Shown here in pieces: positions 37,231 to 48,590 of a stretch of DNA of 64,000 bases. Made by a program: the position numbers and the translations under genes. Position 1 is the first letter of the stretch. Every line of letters begins with the position of its first letter. Origin of the DNA: Ampelomyces quisqualis (taxonomy: Eukaryota > Ascomycota > Dothideomycetes > Pleosporales > Phaeosphaeriaceae); the NCBI GenBank assembly GCA_018398575.1, contig JAGTXZ010000005.1, forward strand, positions 434,001-498,000, written 5' to 3'. The notes beneath the pieces are model-generated. The model was given only the letters and a program-made list of their open reading frames with translations, searched no databases and had not been told where the DNA came from.

Positions 37231-38290
37231 TTAGATATAGTAAATAGAATTGTATATCTAACAATAGCTCTACTATTACTTTAACATACCTAATAAAACG
37301 CAAACCTGCTAATATAACAAGCGCTATAACACAAGACTATAGCGTAAGGCTGCTAACATAACCTCTTTACTATACACTATACATTACTACAAACGCGTAA
37401 TACTAGTAACTCTTATTTATATATACAAGTATTATAAAGATATTACAATAGTTACCTAGAATTACTAGTTAGTGTAGACAAGAGAATAGCACTACTATAG
37501 TAACACTAAATATAATTATTAAAAGACAGTATATGTAATATAATATAACTAACAGCAGAAGAATATAACTTAATATACTCTAACGTAAAACAAGAGATAA
37601 GAAGGTAGAAGATGCTAGGCTGTTTTTTATAGACAACTACAGTAAAAGAACACCTATAGCAAATTACAAGAGTAATTGCATTATAATAGAACAGACTACT
37701 ATAGAACGCAGCTAATAGTTCCTTATCTAGACAATTATACACTTTGCTGTCTAATATAACTATAACGCAGCCTAACAGATACGCTTGCAACAGAATAAAA
37801 CTAAACTAAATAATAATTAGGAGCAAGCTTTGCTAGATAGAAACCTACATAAAAAGATAATAGAAATAGTTAATAAAGAGTTAAGTATAACACAAATTAC
37901 ACTTAATATAACAACTATATTAGTATTAAACGTAACTAGAAACAAGCACACTCTTATTAGAACAAACTAGCTATTGTATACACACTACAACCTGCTAGCA
38001 ATAGACAAGTATATTAATAACCTTAATTACAATTTGTTTATGCAGATATTAGAGTACAAATTAGGCTTTAAAAGTAAATACAACAGTATATATTACTACA
38101 TAAAGAAGAAAGATAGATAGGTATAAATATAGATATCTATAAAGGTACGCTAGCACAGCGCATTACAAGAGATAGTTGCATTAAAGATACACTAGGTGTT
38201 ATTTATAATTAAACTACAAATATAACTAGTATAGTAGTATACTAGATCTGTACTAATAACTTACTAGGTAAATAGTTTTCTGCGTACAAG
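37231..38290 (+). other. Unidentified plus-strand coding remnant in TE1
   Basis: Between 37520 and 37800 a plus-strand frame reads LTAEEYNLIYSNVKQEIRR and then TTTVKEHL-stop-QITRVIAL, with RIP-type stops. The open minus-strand frame at 37506-37790 is its antisense shadow. No family recognised. Confidence 0.35.
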
Positions 38291-38905
38291 GCTACTAAAT
38301 TGCCTATATTACGCGTATAACTATTTATACTAACAGTAGATAACTATTGTGTACGCTAATATTTAGTTAAAGATAAAAGAGCACCTAATTACTTATATTG
38401 CGCGTACTACTATTTGTGCTAACAGTAAATAACTGTTATGTACGCTAATATTTAGTTAAAGACAAGAAGGTACCTAATTACCTGTATTGCGTGTACTACT
38501 ATTTATGCTAACAGTAGATAACTATTGTATACGCTAATATTTAGTTAAAAATAGAAAGGTACCTAATTGCCTGTATTGCGCGCACTACTATTTGTACTAA
38601 TAGTAGACAACTATTGTATACGCTAATATTTAGTTAAAGACAAAAGGGCACCTAATTACTTGTATTGCGCGCACTACTATTTGTGCTAACAGTAGACAAC
38701 TGTTATATATACTAATATTTAGTTAAAGATAAAAAGGCACCTAATTGCTTGTATTACGCGCACTACTATTTATGCTAACAGTAGACAACTATTATGTACG
38801 CTAATATTTAGTTAAAGACAAAAGAGTACCTAATTACCTGTATTGCGCGCATAACTATTTGTACTAATAGTAGATAACTATTGTGTACGCTAGCACGTAG
38901 TTAAG
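38290..38905. repeat. Tandem array, 88-89-bp unit, about 7 copies
   Basis: GCTAATATTTAGTTAAAGA recurs at about 38357, 38446, 38534, 38623, 38712, 38801 and in altered form at 38890. Each unit also holds TGTATTGCGCGCACTACTATTT and AACAGTAGACAACT-like blocks. Confidence 0.92.
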
Positions 38906-41579
38906 AACAAGAGGCTATCTAATTAAATAGCTTAACTACTACGCTCTAGCAGAATTTAAGGCAATATTAGACTGTATGTGTTATAAAAACTCTACTTATA
39001 CTTGTAAAGTAAAAACTCTGTTGCGCTATATATATTACTTACTTCTACTACTCTTACTAATAGTTCTTTAACATTTAAAAAGTAAGCGCTTACTCTGTAT
39101 ACTCTGCACTAAGTAGTAAATTTAAGTAATATTAGCAGTACACTATGTCTCTATCTAAACAAGCGCTAAAATAAGCGCTAACAAATAATAGTGCAAAGGT
39201 TAGCCTTTTAAAGAATGTAACTCTAGAACTAATATACTAAAAACTAAGACGCTGCAGAGACTAAAAACTGTCTAGACTCTAACACTACTATTCTTAAGCC
39301 TTAACTCTAAGGTTAAAACAGACGTATAACTAACTGCTATACTAGCCTAACTAAAAAGTTACTTAATAAGATAGCTTAGAAATCAAATACTATATACTCT
39401 TAGATCTGTAGCCTTACTTGCTTGTTAATAAGAAGAAACTAGACGCAGTAGTAGTATAAGCATAACAAGCTAACACAAACTAAAAACCTATAGAACTAAT
39501 ATATAGAAAATGTTAGTAGTTAAAAGAAAACTACTATTAGACTTAAAGCTGTTGCATTATAGAAAGATGCCTTACTATACACAAATAAGTAGTTTTAACT
39601 GTTATAGAGTTGCAACTCTTTTTATCTAGTGCAGACCTATTTAGGTTACTACTATAAGAGAAAGAAAAACGTTAAGTAAAAGAAAGTATGTTACTAAAAA
39701 ACAAGACTATACTAGAGAAGGCAAGAGTTATCCTAGTAACGTAACTACTTACTAATAATAGAAAGACGCTATATAGTATAGTAATAACGCTATAGCTTAA
39801 TATACGCAGGCATGTATACGCCTAAATACTACTAGACGCTTAAATAGAAGTATAGAATACTCTACTATTGTTAGTTTAATTGTATATTAGCTTAACACTG
39901 TATAAAAAAGCTGCCTGCTATATAAGTACTATTGCAGCCTACTAAGAATAGTAGCTAATAGTAGGCGCCTAGATACTAAACATATATAGTAACTTATAGA
40001 CCTACGTAATAAGGCAAAGATAACTAGAAATTACTAGTACTTATATATTAAACTACCTAGACAAACAGGTTTTTAAGCCTAGTAAACTACTTAAAGACTT
40101 TGTTTACTTACTACAAGACCTAAAGAACACAAGTATACCTCTAAAACAGCTATGCTAGCTAACTAAAGACAGCCTAAATCTGCTAGATTTCTAAACCCTA
40201 GTCTTGCAGCAGTAATAGCATAGTTATTCTATAATAACAGGAAATAGAGCATTACTACAATAACTAGAAATTAAAAGAAGTTTAATAAACTAAGTATAAA
40301 TATAGTAGTACTAATAGGCTTAGTTATATTTAACGTAATAAGAGAATTTAATAACAATAGTACTAGGAAAACTATACTCTTCTATAGACACACTATAGAA
40401 AGTATGTTGTAAGTTCTATATATAGCATTAGCTAACAGAAAGCAGACTACTTTAATACTATTTGTAAAAAATAAAAGAAACTAAGAGGCATTTAATAGAT
40501 TCTTATATAGAATAATATATAATAAGATATTACTATATATATAAACTAACAAGAGAACAACAAAGCTAATATTTTAGTGCTAAAAAATATCTATAACAAT
40601 AACATAGATAATATCCTAGCTAACTATATAGAAGAGAAGTAAGATTGCTATAATGCGCTTATAGACAATTATAACAACAAAAAGAAAAAGAAGGTAAACT
40701 ACTTAATAGAAAAAGATATAAAAGAGAACATTAGAGAAGAAGAGAAAGTTCTATACAAAGACACTAATAATATAAGTAGGTCTAAACGTAATGTAATATA
40801 TAATAACTTGTATAAGGTACTATTTATGTACGCGTATATAAAGTATTAGGTAAAGTAAAAGATATTTTGCTAGAGAAGTACATATATGTAGATAAACTTA
40901 TACTAAAATACTTTTATAAAGTAGATAAACAGCTATAGTTTAAGAACTATAGAAGTAGCTAGAGTATTATAGCAGAAGACGCATAGAAAGAATTTTTAAC
41001 GTAGGCTTATAATATTATAATTAAAGGTAATATACTTAACGTAATTACTTTAACTAAAAAGAAATAGTAACTAGAACTAGACAAGTGTAATAAGTTAGTG
41101 TAATAGTATAAAAAAGAAATAGAGTATTATTAAGTAGTTATAAATAGCAGGCGTAGCAAATGTTATAATAACTTAATATACTTTTACTAGTATAACGCAT
41201 AAATACTATTAGGTTAGCTTTAATATAACATAATAGTATAGACTACTATAGTAGATAGTGCAGCACTAGTAGATATAGCACATAATTCTAATATAACTAA
41301 CTAGTAAGATAGTTACTACTCTGTAAGTAGTAGTAGTAGTTATAGCTGTCTATATATAGAGTGCGTTATATACCTACTAACCTATACCCTATAGAATGTT
41401 AAGCCTAGTAGCTGCGTCTAGGCTAGTCTTCTTTTAAAGAAGTGTAATTTAACTATACTATACTTAATTAAAAAGCCTACATAACTAGACAAAAAAGACT
41501 AGCTTAGTTAGCCTATGCTACAAGAGTGTAAAGATATAGGCAGCTAGCTGTAGTATATAGTTCTGCTAGTACTATAGTA
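38906..41579 (+). other. Unidentified plus-strand coding remnant near TE1 right end
   Basis: Readable plus-strand stretches include YLDKQVFKPSKLLKDFVYLL followed by TSIPLKQLC near 40050-40160, and IYVDKLILKYFYKVDKQL near 40880. They are separated by TAG/TAA and some frame changes. Composition is Lys/Asn/Ile/Tyr-rich, as expected after RIP. I could not assign a family or decide whether this is one gene or more. Confidence 0.35.
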
Positions 41580-41818
41580 CTTAAAAGTTCTTAACTATTA
41601 AATCTAGTAACACTAGTAATACTAGTAACACTAGTAACACTAGTAATATAGGTAACATAGGTAATATAAGTAACTTGCTGTTAGGTTACTATTAGGTTAC
41701 TAGCAACTAGAAGTAAGTAGGGTAACTTTAGCAAATTGTCTAGTAGATAGTATTACTGTTAGGCAGCCGCAGGTCGCCGCAACTAGGCTAACTAGATAAA
41801 TCTTAATTTTTCCTAACG
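41580..41818. repeat. TE1 right subterminal array and terminal repeat (RIP-mutated)
   Basis: AACACTAGTAATACTAGTAAC-type units at 41600-41690 are the reverse complement of the GTCGCTAGT array at 1301-1385 with TCGC changed to TTAC or similar. 41700-41818 matches 1188-1300 in reverse complement. This gives a side-by-side comparison of mutated and mostly unmutated versions of the same sequence. Confidence 0.82.
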
Positions 41819-41820
41819 TA

Positions 41821-41831
41821 TGCTTGTTATA
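41821..41831 (-). repeat. Last 11 bp of copy C 5' LTR
   Basis: TGCTTGTTATA is the reverse complement of the LTR start (TATAACAAG in 36151, TGTAACAAG elsewhere). It completes the LTR broken at 7757. The next five bases (GTTAA) are the predicted target duplication of copy C. Confidence 0.7.
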
Positions 41832-42658
41832 GTTAAGGTGCAGCACTACTAATAGTACTACTAAAAGAGCTTCTAGGGCTAAGATCTTAAACAAGATTGT
41901 AGCTTATATTACAACGTGTATTTTAGCAAAGTTTTAAGAGGTATAATATTATGCAGCTTATAACTTAGTGCTAACAAGTTACTATAGTTCTAATAAGAAA
42001 ACTTATTAGTACAAACCCTGCACAGCCTACATTCTAGTTTGATCTGAAGTTTAACTAGCTATCTAAGGTTAGGCGCGACGCTGATCTATTTGCCCCCTCG
42101 GCAAAGTACAGATCAGAACTTTCAGATCGGACTGGGAAACCCCCCTAATAGCGTCGTCAGCGGCCGCCTGCGCAGAAAGCACAACTCAACCCGCAACACC
42201 CGGCCAATTGAGCGCCACCGGGTATGCTCAGGCTGTCGCGAACAAGCAAGAATGCTTCGCTTGCGGTGGTCCAACGGGTACTGAAGAACCTGCCAAGGGC
42301 TGCAGGCTCGTCGAAGGTGCAGCATCGATTGTGCCGTCGCCCTCAGGTCGTGGCGGTCCAGACGGGCGCCATCGAGGCTGGCGCTTTTGTCAACCGCGAG
42401 GATTCAACTGTCATATGCTGTTCCGCAAACCGGCGTTCTGCGTGCATTGGACGCTTGCTGGTGGTGTTGGTGTGGAGCCCGCGATCCTGCTGGTGCGCGT
42501 GTTTACTCCGCAATATATAATGATCAGATCACTGGTTCGGTCGTTTCCCACGGCTCTGGGTCTTCTTGATCCGTTGCTCCCGTCTGTGCCACGTGACTCT
42601 GCAGCTTCCACGGCGCTTATTCGTTCTTGGGGGAAAAGCTGGGTGCAGATCAAGCACG
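41832..42658. other. Transition from RIP-mutated to normal DNA; esterase upstream region
   Basis: 41832-42040 is still AT-rich with few YCR triplets. From about 42040 TGA, TCG, CCG and CGG become common and the base composition turns GC-rich. No gene is supported between 42040 and 42658. The overlapping open frames there are a by-product of GC-rich sequence. Confidence 0.6.
42514..42520 (+). promoter_or_regulatory. Possible TATA box of the esterase gene
   Basis: TATATAA, 139 bp before the proposed ATG at 42659, in otherwise GC-rich sequence. Suggestive only. Confidence 0.35.
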
Positions 42659-43301
42659 ATGAAGGTCCTTGGGTGTGCTGTTGGGAGCGTGCTCCTCGCG
42701 GGGGTTTGCGTCGCCGAGCCTATTCCGGCCATCGCTGCGAGAGACGCCCCGACGGTCGATCTGGGATACTCGGTCTACAGCGGGAGCTACGACGCGGCCA
42801 ACAATGTCAACGTCTTCAAAGGGTGGGAATTTCAGCTCCCATGTCAACATTGAGTTGGGAAACTCACGTGGTGCTGCAGAGTTCGATATGCTGCGCCGCC
42901 GCTCGGCAAGCTCAGATGGGCAGCTCCCCAGTCACCAGCAAGGAACAGAACAGCAACGATTGTGGCACTTGGCGATCCGCCAGCTTGCCCGCAGACTGGA
43001 GCCTCAGCAGAGACGCCTGCCCAGTATGGTTTCGTGTCTGCCCTCGGCAACGAGGATTGCTTGTTTCTGAATGTGTATGCGCCTGCAAAAGCCAAGAACC
43101 TGCCTGTCTTCTTCTGGATTCGTATGTACATACCATATCCACAACTCGCTTTACTCTGTTAACATTTTCCAGACGGCGGAGGTCACAACCTATTCAGCAT
43201 TACCAGCCTTGATCCCACTGAGATTATGAAGCAAAACAAGAACGGCTTCGTCAGCGTCATCATCCAGTATCGCCTCGGAGCCTTCGGTTTCCTTGCACTG
43301 G
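42659..43301 (+). pseudogene. Secreted type-B carboxylesterase, 5' part (exons 1-3a), split by TE2
   Basis: ATG at 42659 begins MKVLGCAVGSVLLAGVCVA, a typical signal peptide, so the product was secreted. Exon 1 ends at 42822. A 57-bp GTGGGA...CTGCAG intron (42823-42879) restores the family motif KGVRYAAPPLGKLRW. Exon 2 (42880-43121) has GNEDCLFLNVYAP. A 51-bp GTATGT...TTCCAG intron (43122-43172) restores the oxyanion-hole HGGG (FFWIHGGGHN). Exon 3 continues with VIIQYRLGAFGFL and is cut at about 43301 by TE2. This is the alpha/beta-hydrolase carboxylesterase/lipase family; substrate unknown. The sequence is not RIP-mutated. Without excision of TE2 the gene cannot give a normal product. Confidence 0.9.
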
Positions 43302-43333
43302 GGTACAAATGCGGTGTTAAATACCCAGCGCGG
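43302..43333 (+). repeat. TE2 left terminal inverted repeat
   Basis: GGTACAAATGCGGTGTTAAA and onward; complementary to 55757-55788 with three mismatches. It is followed by TTTACAC/GTGTAAA motifs up to about 43420, which also form the core of the right-end array. Confidence 0.9.
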
Positions 43334-43440
43334 TGTTAATATACACCGCAGTATCGTGTAAATTCACTCCTTTACACCGCACGTAAGGGATATTTACACG
43401 GCTCTGGTGTATATTACACTGTCGCAGTGTTTTTTTGCCT

Positions 43441-46400
43441 ATCTAATCTTACAGTATATTATCTTATGTTTTGTTAAAATATATATAAACTATATATCAC
43501 GCAAAATTAATAAAAATTCTGCTGTTATACGCTCTAAGCAGTACGTTATTTAAGCTAGGCAAACAGTACTTACTAATGCTGCTTACTATATAAGATGTAG
43601 GTAAATGTTAACGTAGTTAAGCACAAAATCTTAAAAGCTATTAGGTTTTTAACTAGAAATATATTTAGAGTTAAGCTAATTAATCTTTCTTTAATCTAAT
43701 TTAACCTGTTATTATAACCTGCAAGTAGTTCTTTATAATAGTATTTACTGTAGCGCTTTAAGCTTTTAGCAGATTAGAGATGTAAAGGTAAAGTTAATTA
43801 TTTGTTTAAACTAACACCTATTACCTTTATAGCTATTTAAAACTAATTCTTTGTAACAGCAAATATTCTTGTTAACAACTGCAGCAGTTGCTTATTAGTT
43901 AAACTGCGTTAATAGGCTTTGCTAAGTACCTACTACTTGTTACTAAAACTCTTAGAAGTTTGTGTTTAAGATAGTGTTAGTAAATACACTATAACTAGGT
44001 AGCCTTAGTTATAAGTAGTAGACGTAGCAGGCGTTGTAGCCTACTAAGTCTTTAGTAATCTTAATAACTGCTGCCCTCTATTAGGCAAGAGAAACTAGAA
44101 ATAAGATCTAGATGTATGCCTAAGAATACTATTAAATTAAGATTAGTTAATAAAGTTATAAGTACTTATAGCCTATTAAAAGTTATTACGCGTGTAAGCT
44201 TAAGGCGCTGTATAACTTTATAGCTATAAAGGTTTAAATCTCTCTTGCGTCTTTTATAGTAAAGTAGCTTAGGTTTTATAATTAGCTCTATACTCTTATA
44301 GCTATTACGTAGACAGTTACTCTTAGGAAGCTTAAGACGCTGCGTAATTTTGTAGCTGTATATAATTAAAGTACTCTTATTAGTTAAGTACTAGATCTCT
44401 ATTAAGACTTGTATACTGTTTATACTAGAGTTTCTATTACCTAGCTACTTTTTAACTATAAGAACTTTCTTTAATCTATTGCATTTAATAAAGGTAGTTG
44501 TTGTAAATATTATGCTAATAGCTACTAGAACAAAATGCAGTGCTTTATTGCTCTTCTTTGCCTAATAGAGTCTACCTTAGTTCTTGTAAGCTATTAAATT
44601 CTAGTGTATATAAACAACCTAGATAAAAGTAGTTATATAAGAGGTTAAGAAAAAGTATATAGTAAGTAGGCACTAGTTAAGATAGAAATTACTAGCCTAT
44701 ATAAAAACTTTCTTTAATCCTTTATACTTTACAAAGGTATAATCTAGATAAAAGCAGTTATACAAGAGGTTAAGGAAAAGTATATAGTAGGTAGAGGAAA
44801 GTAGTTATATAAGAGGTTAAGGAAAAGTATATAGTAAGCAGGCACTAGGTAAGATAGAAATTGCTTGCCTACGTAATAACTTTCTTTAATCCTTTGTACC
44901 TAATAATAGTAATTGTTATTGTATATATTATCTTGATATTAATTAAACTTATAGTAACTTGTTGTTTTCCTTTATAAATAGAGAACTATCTTATTTCTTG
45001 CAAGTTATTAGATCCTAGTGTAGATAAACAAACTAGAGGAAAGTAGTTGTAGTTAATAGAGGAACATTAATAGTAGTATAAGGAGTAGTTTATATATTGT
45101 AGTAGGCAGAGCGTTAAAAGAGTAGGAAACCTTATAATTAAGGCGCTGTATTACTGTTTAAGCTATTTTTATAAAGTTTCTTTAGTTAAGAGTGTTATCT
45201 CTGTTCTCTAAGGCATTGCAATTCTTCTACTAGTTATTAGCTTATTTTTAGATGCAGATTATTATACCTGCCTTGTTGTTAAAGTAGATAATAATATTAC
45301 TAGTCTTAGTATTGTGTGTAGCATTGCCTCTTTACCTAATAATAGTTATAAAAGTAGTATAAGCTATATTGCCTTAGCGCTCTAGGTATAGCTAGAAGGT
45401 AGCAATTAAACAGCGTATTTATTAGAGTTATCTTGCTAACTCTTTGCTAACCTAGTACTACTAAACGTGTTACTGTTATATTTAGGAGTTGCTTTGCAGC
45501 TTTAGTAGTGTTAATAAGATCTTTAATACTCTTATTAAGGTAGGCGTAACGCTTAAGGCAAGTTTTAAATATACTGCACAGTTTGCTGTTAGATTCTTAG
45601 AAAGCTAGATACTTAAGTTAGGGTTAGAGATTATTATATAAGAGTTGTTTACTAGCTTTAAATGTCTTACTGCTATTGAAGTTATTGTCTTAAAGTGCCT
45701 TTAGTTAGTTTCTTATACAAAGATAGTGCTACTAAGAAGGGGGTAGTAAGTTCTAATAAGTAGAGAATTGTTTACTTGCGTTAAGGTTCTTACTACTATT
45801 TAAAGGTCTTTTTCTTAATATGTTATTAGGTAAGTAGGCTAGTAGATAGAATATATAATTAGAAGCTTACTAGAAGAGTGTACTTTTTACAAGCTTATAA
45901 TTGCAGCCTTTGTTATTTACTCTAGTATAGAAAGAATAATAGATAGAAGAAGTAAGGTAAGATATATAGATTATATAGTAGAGTAGGTAGTGTACGCACG
46001 TAGGCACCTTCTTAGTTTGCTTTTTGTTAAATTATTTAGATAGAAATCCTATATACAACTGCTATATAGAATATATATTACTACTACTATACTACTATAC
46101 TAGTCTATCTTACTTGTTAGAGTTATTCTTGTCTAAGCTAAAAGAGCTAGAAGAAATAGTTATTACGTAGGCTTTGCCCTTTCTCTTATTAGAGTGTTAA
46201 CTTTAACTATGTAAGCTTATAACATTGTTTCTCTTATTAGATACTTCTTTTAGTTGCATTCTGTTAGTACTTGCTTTGCCTAATAGTGCTGCAGCCTTTC
46301 TTAATAGGATACAGCTTTATTAGCTTAGGTAGAGTATATCCTCTTAACTGTATCTAGTGCTAAGCTTATAATCTCTAAGAGGTAGAGATCTATATTACTC

Positions 46401-48590
46401 TTTTACCTAAGAGTATATTACTTTTGCGTCTCTAATAGTCTATTAAGTCTTTAAGTGTAGCCTTTTCCTTCTTACTTTATTAAGCTTAGCAAATTTGTTA
46501 CATATACTCTAATAACACCTTACCTCTAGGTACTGTTTAGCTATAGTAAGAAAGAGTTAAAGCACATTAAGATTCTATAATGTGCCTTGTTTTAGCTATA
46601 TCTTTATAAGAAATATATCTGTTACGTGCCTTATATCCTAGAACTTGTATATTTAAAGAATATAACAGCAGATATTTAGCGTAAGATTATATAGTATACT
46701 CTTGTCTAGTATAACATTCTTTTTTTATAATGTAAGACTAGACTTACTATGTTGTTAAGATAGTAACAATTAAGTAACCTTGCGTTGTTATAGGTCTAAG
46801 ATCTCTTTATTTGTAAGAAGCTGCAGTAGTCTTTTTACTTTAGTAAGTTTCTTGTTAACTACTCCTTTATAGGTTAGCAGTGTAGAAGCTATAGGTCTTT
46901 ATGCGTTTAGCGCAAAAGGTAGTTTATTCTTTAACAGTCTTTTCTTGTTTTACCTAGGCACGCTATATGTACTTTATCTACTTAGATATTCTTTAATATC
47001 TAAGTATATTATAATACTGTTTAACATTATAGTATGTTAATATTACTAGTAGCGCAGAATAGTTAGTTAAGTAAAGTGTTAACTTTAACTAGATAATTAA
47101 TAGTTTCTATCTAAAGTTTAAGATACCTAAAACTAATAGTTAACTTGCCCTATATTATCTAAGTTGTCTACTATATGTTTATAAGGGCTACGTAGGGTTT
47201 CTGTACAATTAACATATACTCTAATATGCTTAGTAAGAAACTCTAGTATAGATAGCATTCTTTAGTAACCTCCTACGTAATATAGTAATTCTTCTAGTCT
47301 TAATACTTAAAGGCAACAGTTGTTTAGTAGTAATAATTGTACCTTATTATTATTAGAGTCTACAAACTCTGTAGCAGCGTGTTTAGCCTTCTTGTAGGCT
47401 GTTAGTTTTAGAATATATTTCTACGTATATAGACTGTTTGCGCTTACTTTTCTCTGCCTAAGCTACTGCTTTTTTTTGGTTACACTAGGTAGTCCTTAAC
47501 GCCTACTTGATTAGCTAGGCTCTATTAAAATACTAAGCTGCCTATAGCTACCTACATGCTACGTAGTCTCTTATTGCAGTATAGTCTAGTATAGTAATTT
47601 TATTAAATTTACAGCTTTCTCTATGTTGCTATTAGATGTTACACGCTATGCAAATTAATCTCTTCTATACTCTTTCTCTATTCTTGCTTATAAAACTCTT
47701 GTATATGTTTAGAGGTATTAGAATTCTTATATAGGCAGCTACGTATACTGCTAGTAATTTAAAATCCCCTGATTTTAGACGTTGTTAAGGACTACGTAGT
47801 TCTGTAATCTTTTGGGTACTATACTTAAATTAAGGAGGTTTAAATAATAGAGGTATAAGTTGCAAGTTCCTTGTAGTTTCTAATTGTATTATTTTATTAT
47901 TGTCTTCTATTGCTTATTACTATGTAATTACAGGTTTTAGGTTTAATAGCAGACTCTACACAGAGCGCTGCTGCTAAATCTTTAGACATACATATCTAAG
48001 TTGTTATTTATTGCCTGTTAGTAGATAGGCGTTATTCTAGTCTAGAAGCAGATATTAGTTTTATTAGTCTAAACCTTATAAAAGACAGTTTAGACGTAGA
48101 CTTATAGAGCTAACTAGGCTTAATTGTAGCTACTATCTAGTTATTAGCTTATTTATAGTTCTCTTTAGTTGCCTCTCTACTTTATAGAAGGTATGCCTTC
48201 TCTATATTATAACAGACTATAGCCTTTAGTGTCTGCATAGGTACGTAGATATTCTAGAGATTAAACATAGCTAAATCCTAGTAAATAGGTGCTCTAAACG
48301 CTTGCAGCAAAAGACATTTATATTACTAGTTATTAACCTTAACTCTATTATTAGTACTACCTCTGTTAACTATTAGTATATAGGTGTATTACAATAGTAA
48401 CTGTACACTCTTCTAACATACTGCATTGTCTATATTACTATTTCTAATAAGGAGTTTCTGCTAACAATAATGTTGTAGTGTTATAGACGTTGCCTAGTAC
48501 TTTAGGAGACATGCTATCTAGCTAACTAATTAGCTAGCCTTAGTAAGTAATTAATTTAAACACACTCTTAAACTCTGTTTTATCCGCTAA
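43441..48590 (-). other. RIP-degraded left half of TE2 with a minus-strand coding remnant
   Basis: AT-rich and nearly free of YCR triplets. Between about 46000 and 46900 the minus strand reads as one frame, including ARNRYISYKDIAKTRHIIES, VPRGKVLLEYM and KEKATLKDLIDY, with RIP-type stops. This could be a second gene of the element, in the way that EnSpm elements carry a DNA-binding partner protein; that is inference. Nothing else identifiable. Confidence 0.4.

Larger units (their letters stand above)
7758..41818 (+). mobile_element. TE1: giant Plavaka-type DNA transposon with nested insertions
   Basis: The ends are CGTTAGGAAAA (7758) and TTTTTCCTAACG (41818), a short terminal inverted repeat. 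They are flanked by TA on both sides (7756-7757 and 41819-41820), and the flanks rejoin to a continuous copy-C LTR. The span is 34061 bp. Subtracting the two gypsy insertions with one TSD copy each (8034 and 7121 bp) leaves about 18.9 kb. It contains a Plavaka-type transposase (plus strand, split in three), an SNF2-like helicase remnant (minus strand), another long unidentified minus-strand remnant, plus-strand remnants near the right end, and five tandem arrays. The 846-bp element at 1188-2033 shares both ends. Almost all of it is RIP-mutated. That these genes formed one element rests on the ends, the 2-bp duplication and the rejoined target. Confidence 0.82.

Noticed and set aside
37506..37790. 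94-codon minus-strand frame in TE1
   Set aside because: Antisense of a plus-strand remnant that reads more like protein (AEEYNLIYSNVKQEIRR).
38290..38905. CRISPR-like regular repeats
   Set aside because: Direct contiguous tandem repeats with no variable spacers, inside a eukaryotic transposon.
7758..41818. Starship-type giant element
   Set aside because: No tyrosine-recombinase (DUF3435-like) gene was recognised at either end; the element has inverted ends and a DDE-type Plavaka transposase.
1..41831. Very AT-rich DNA as mitochondrial insertion or centromere core
   Set aside because: The AT richness is explained by RIP of identifiable nuclear retrotransposons and DNA transposons. A centromeric role cannot be excluded but nothing in the sequence shows it.
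42208..43212. 334-codon plus-strand open frame overlapping the esterase start
   Set aside because: It runs in the wrong frame through both esterase introns and exon 1. The spliced esterase frame has a signal peptide, conserved motifs and consensus splice sites.
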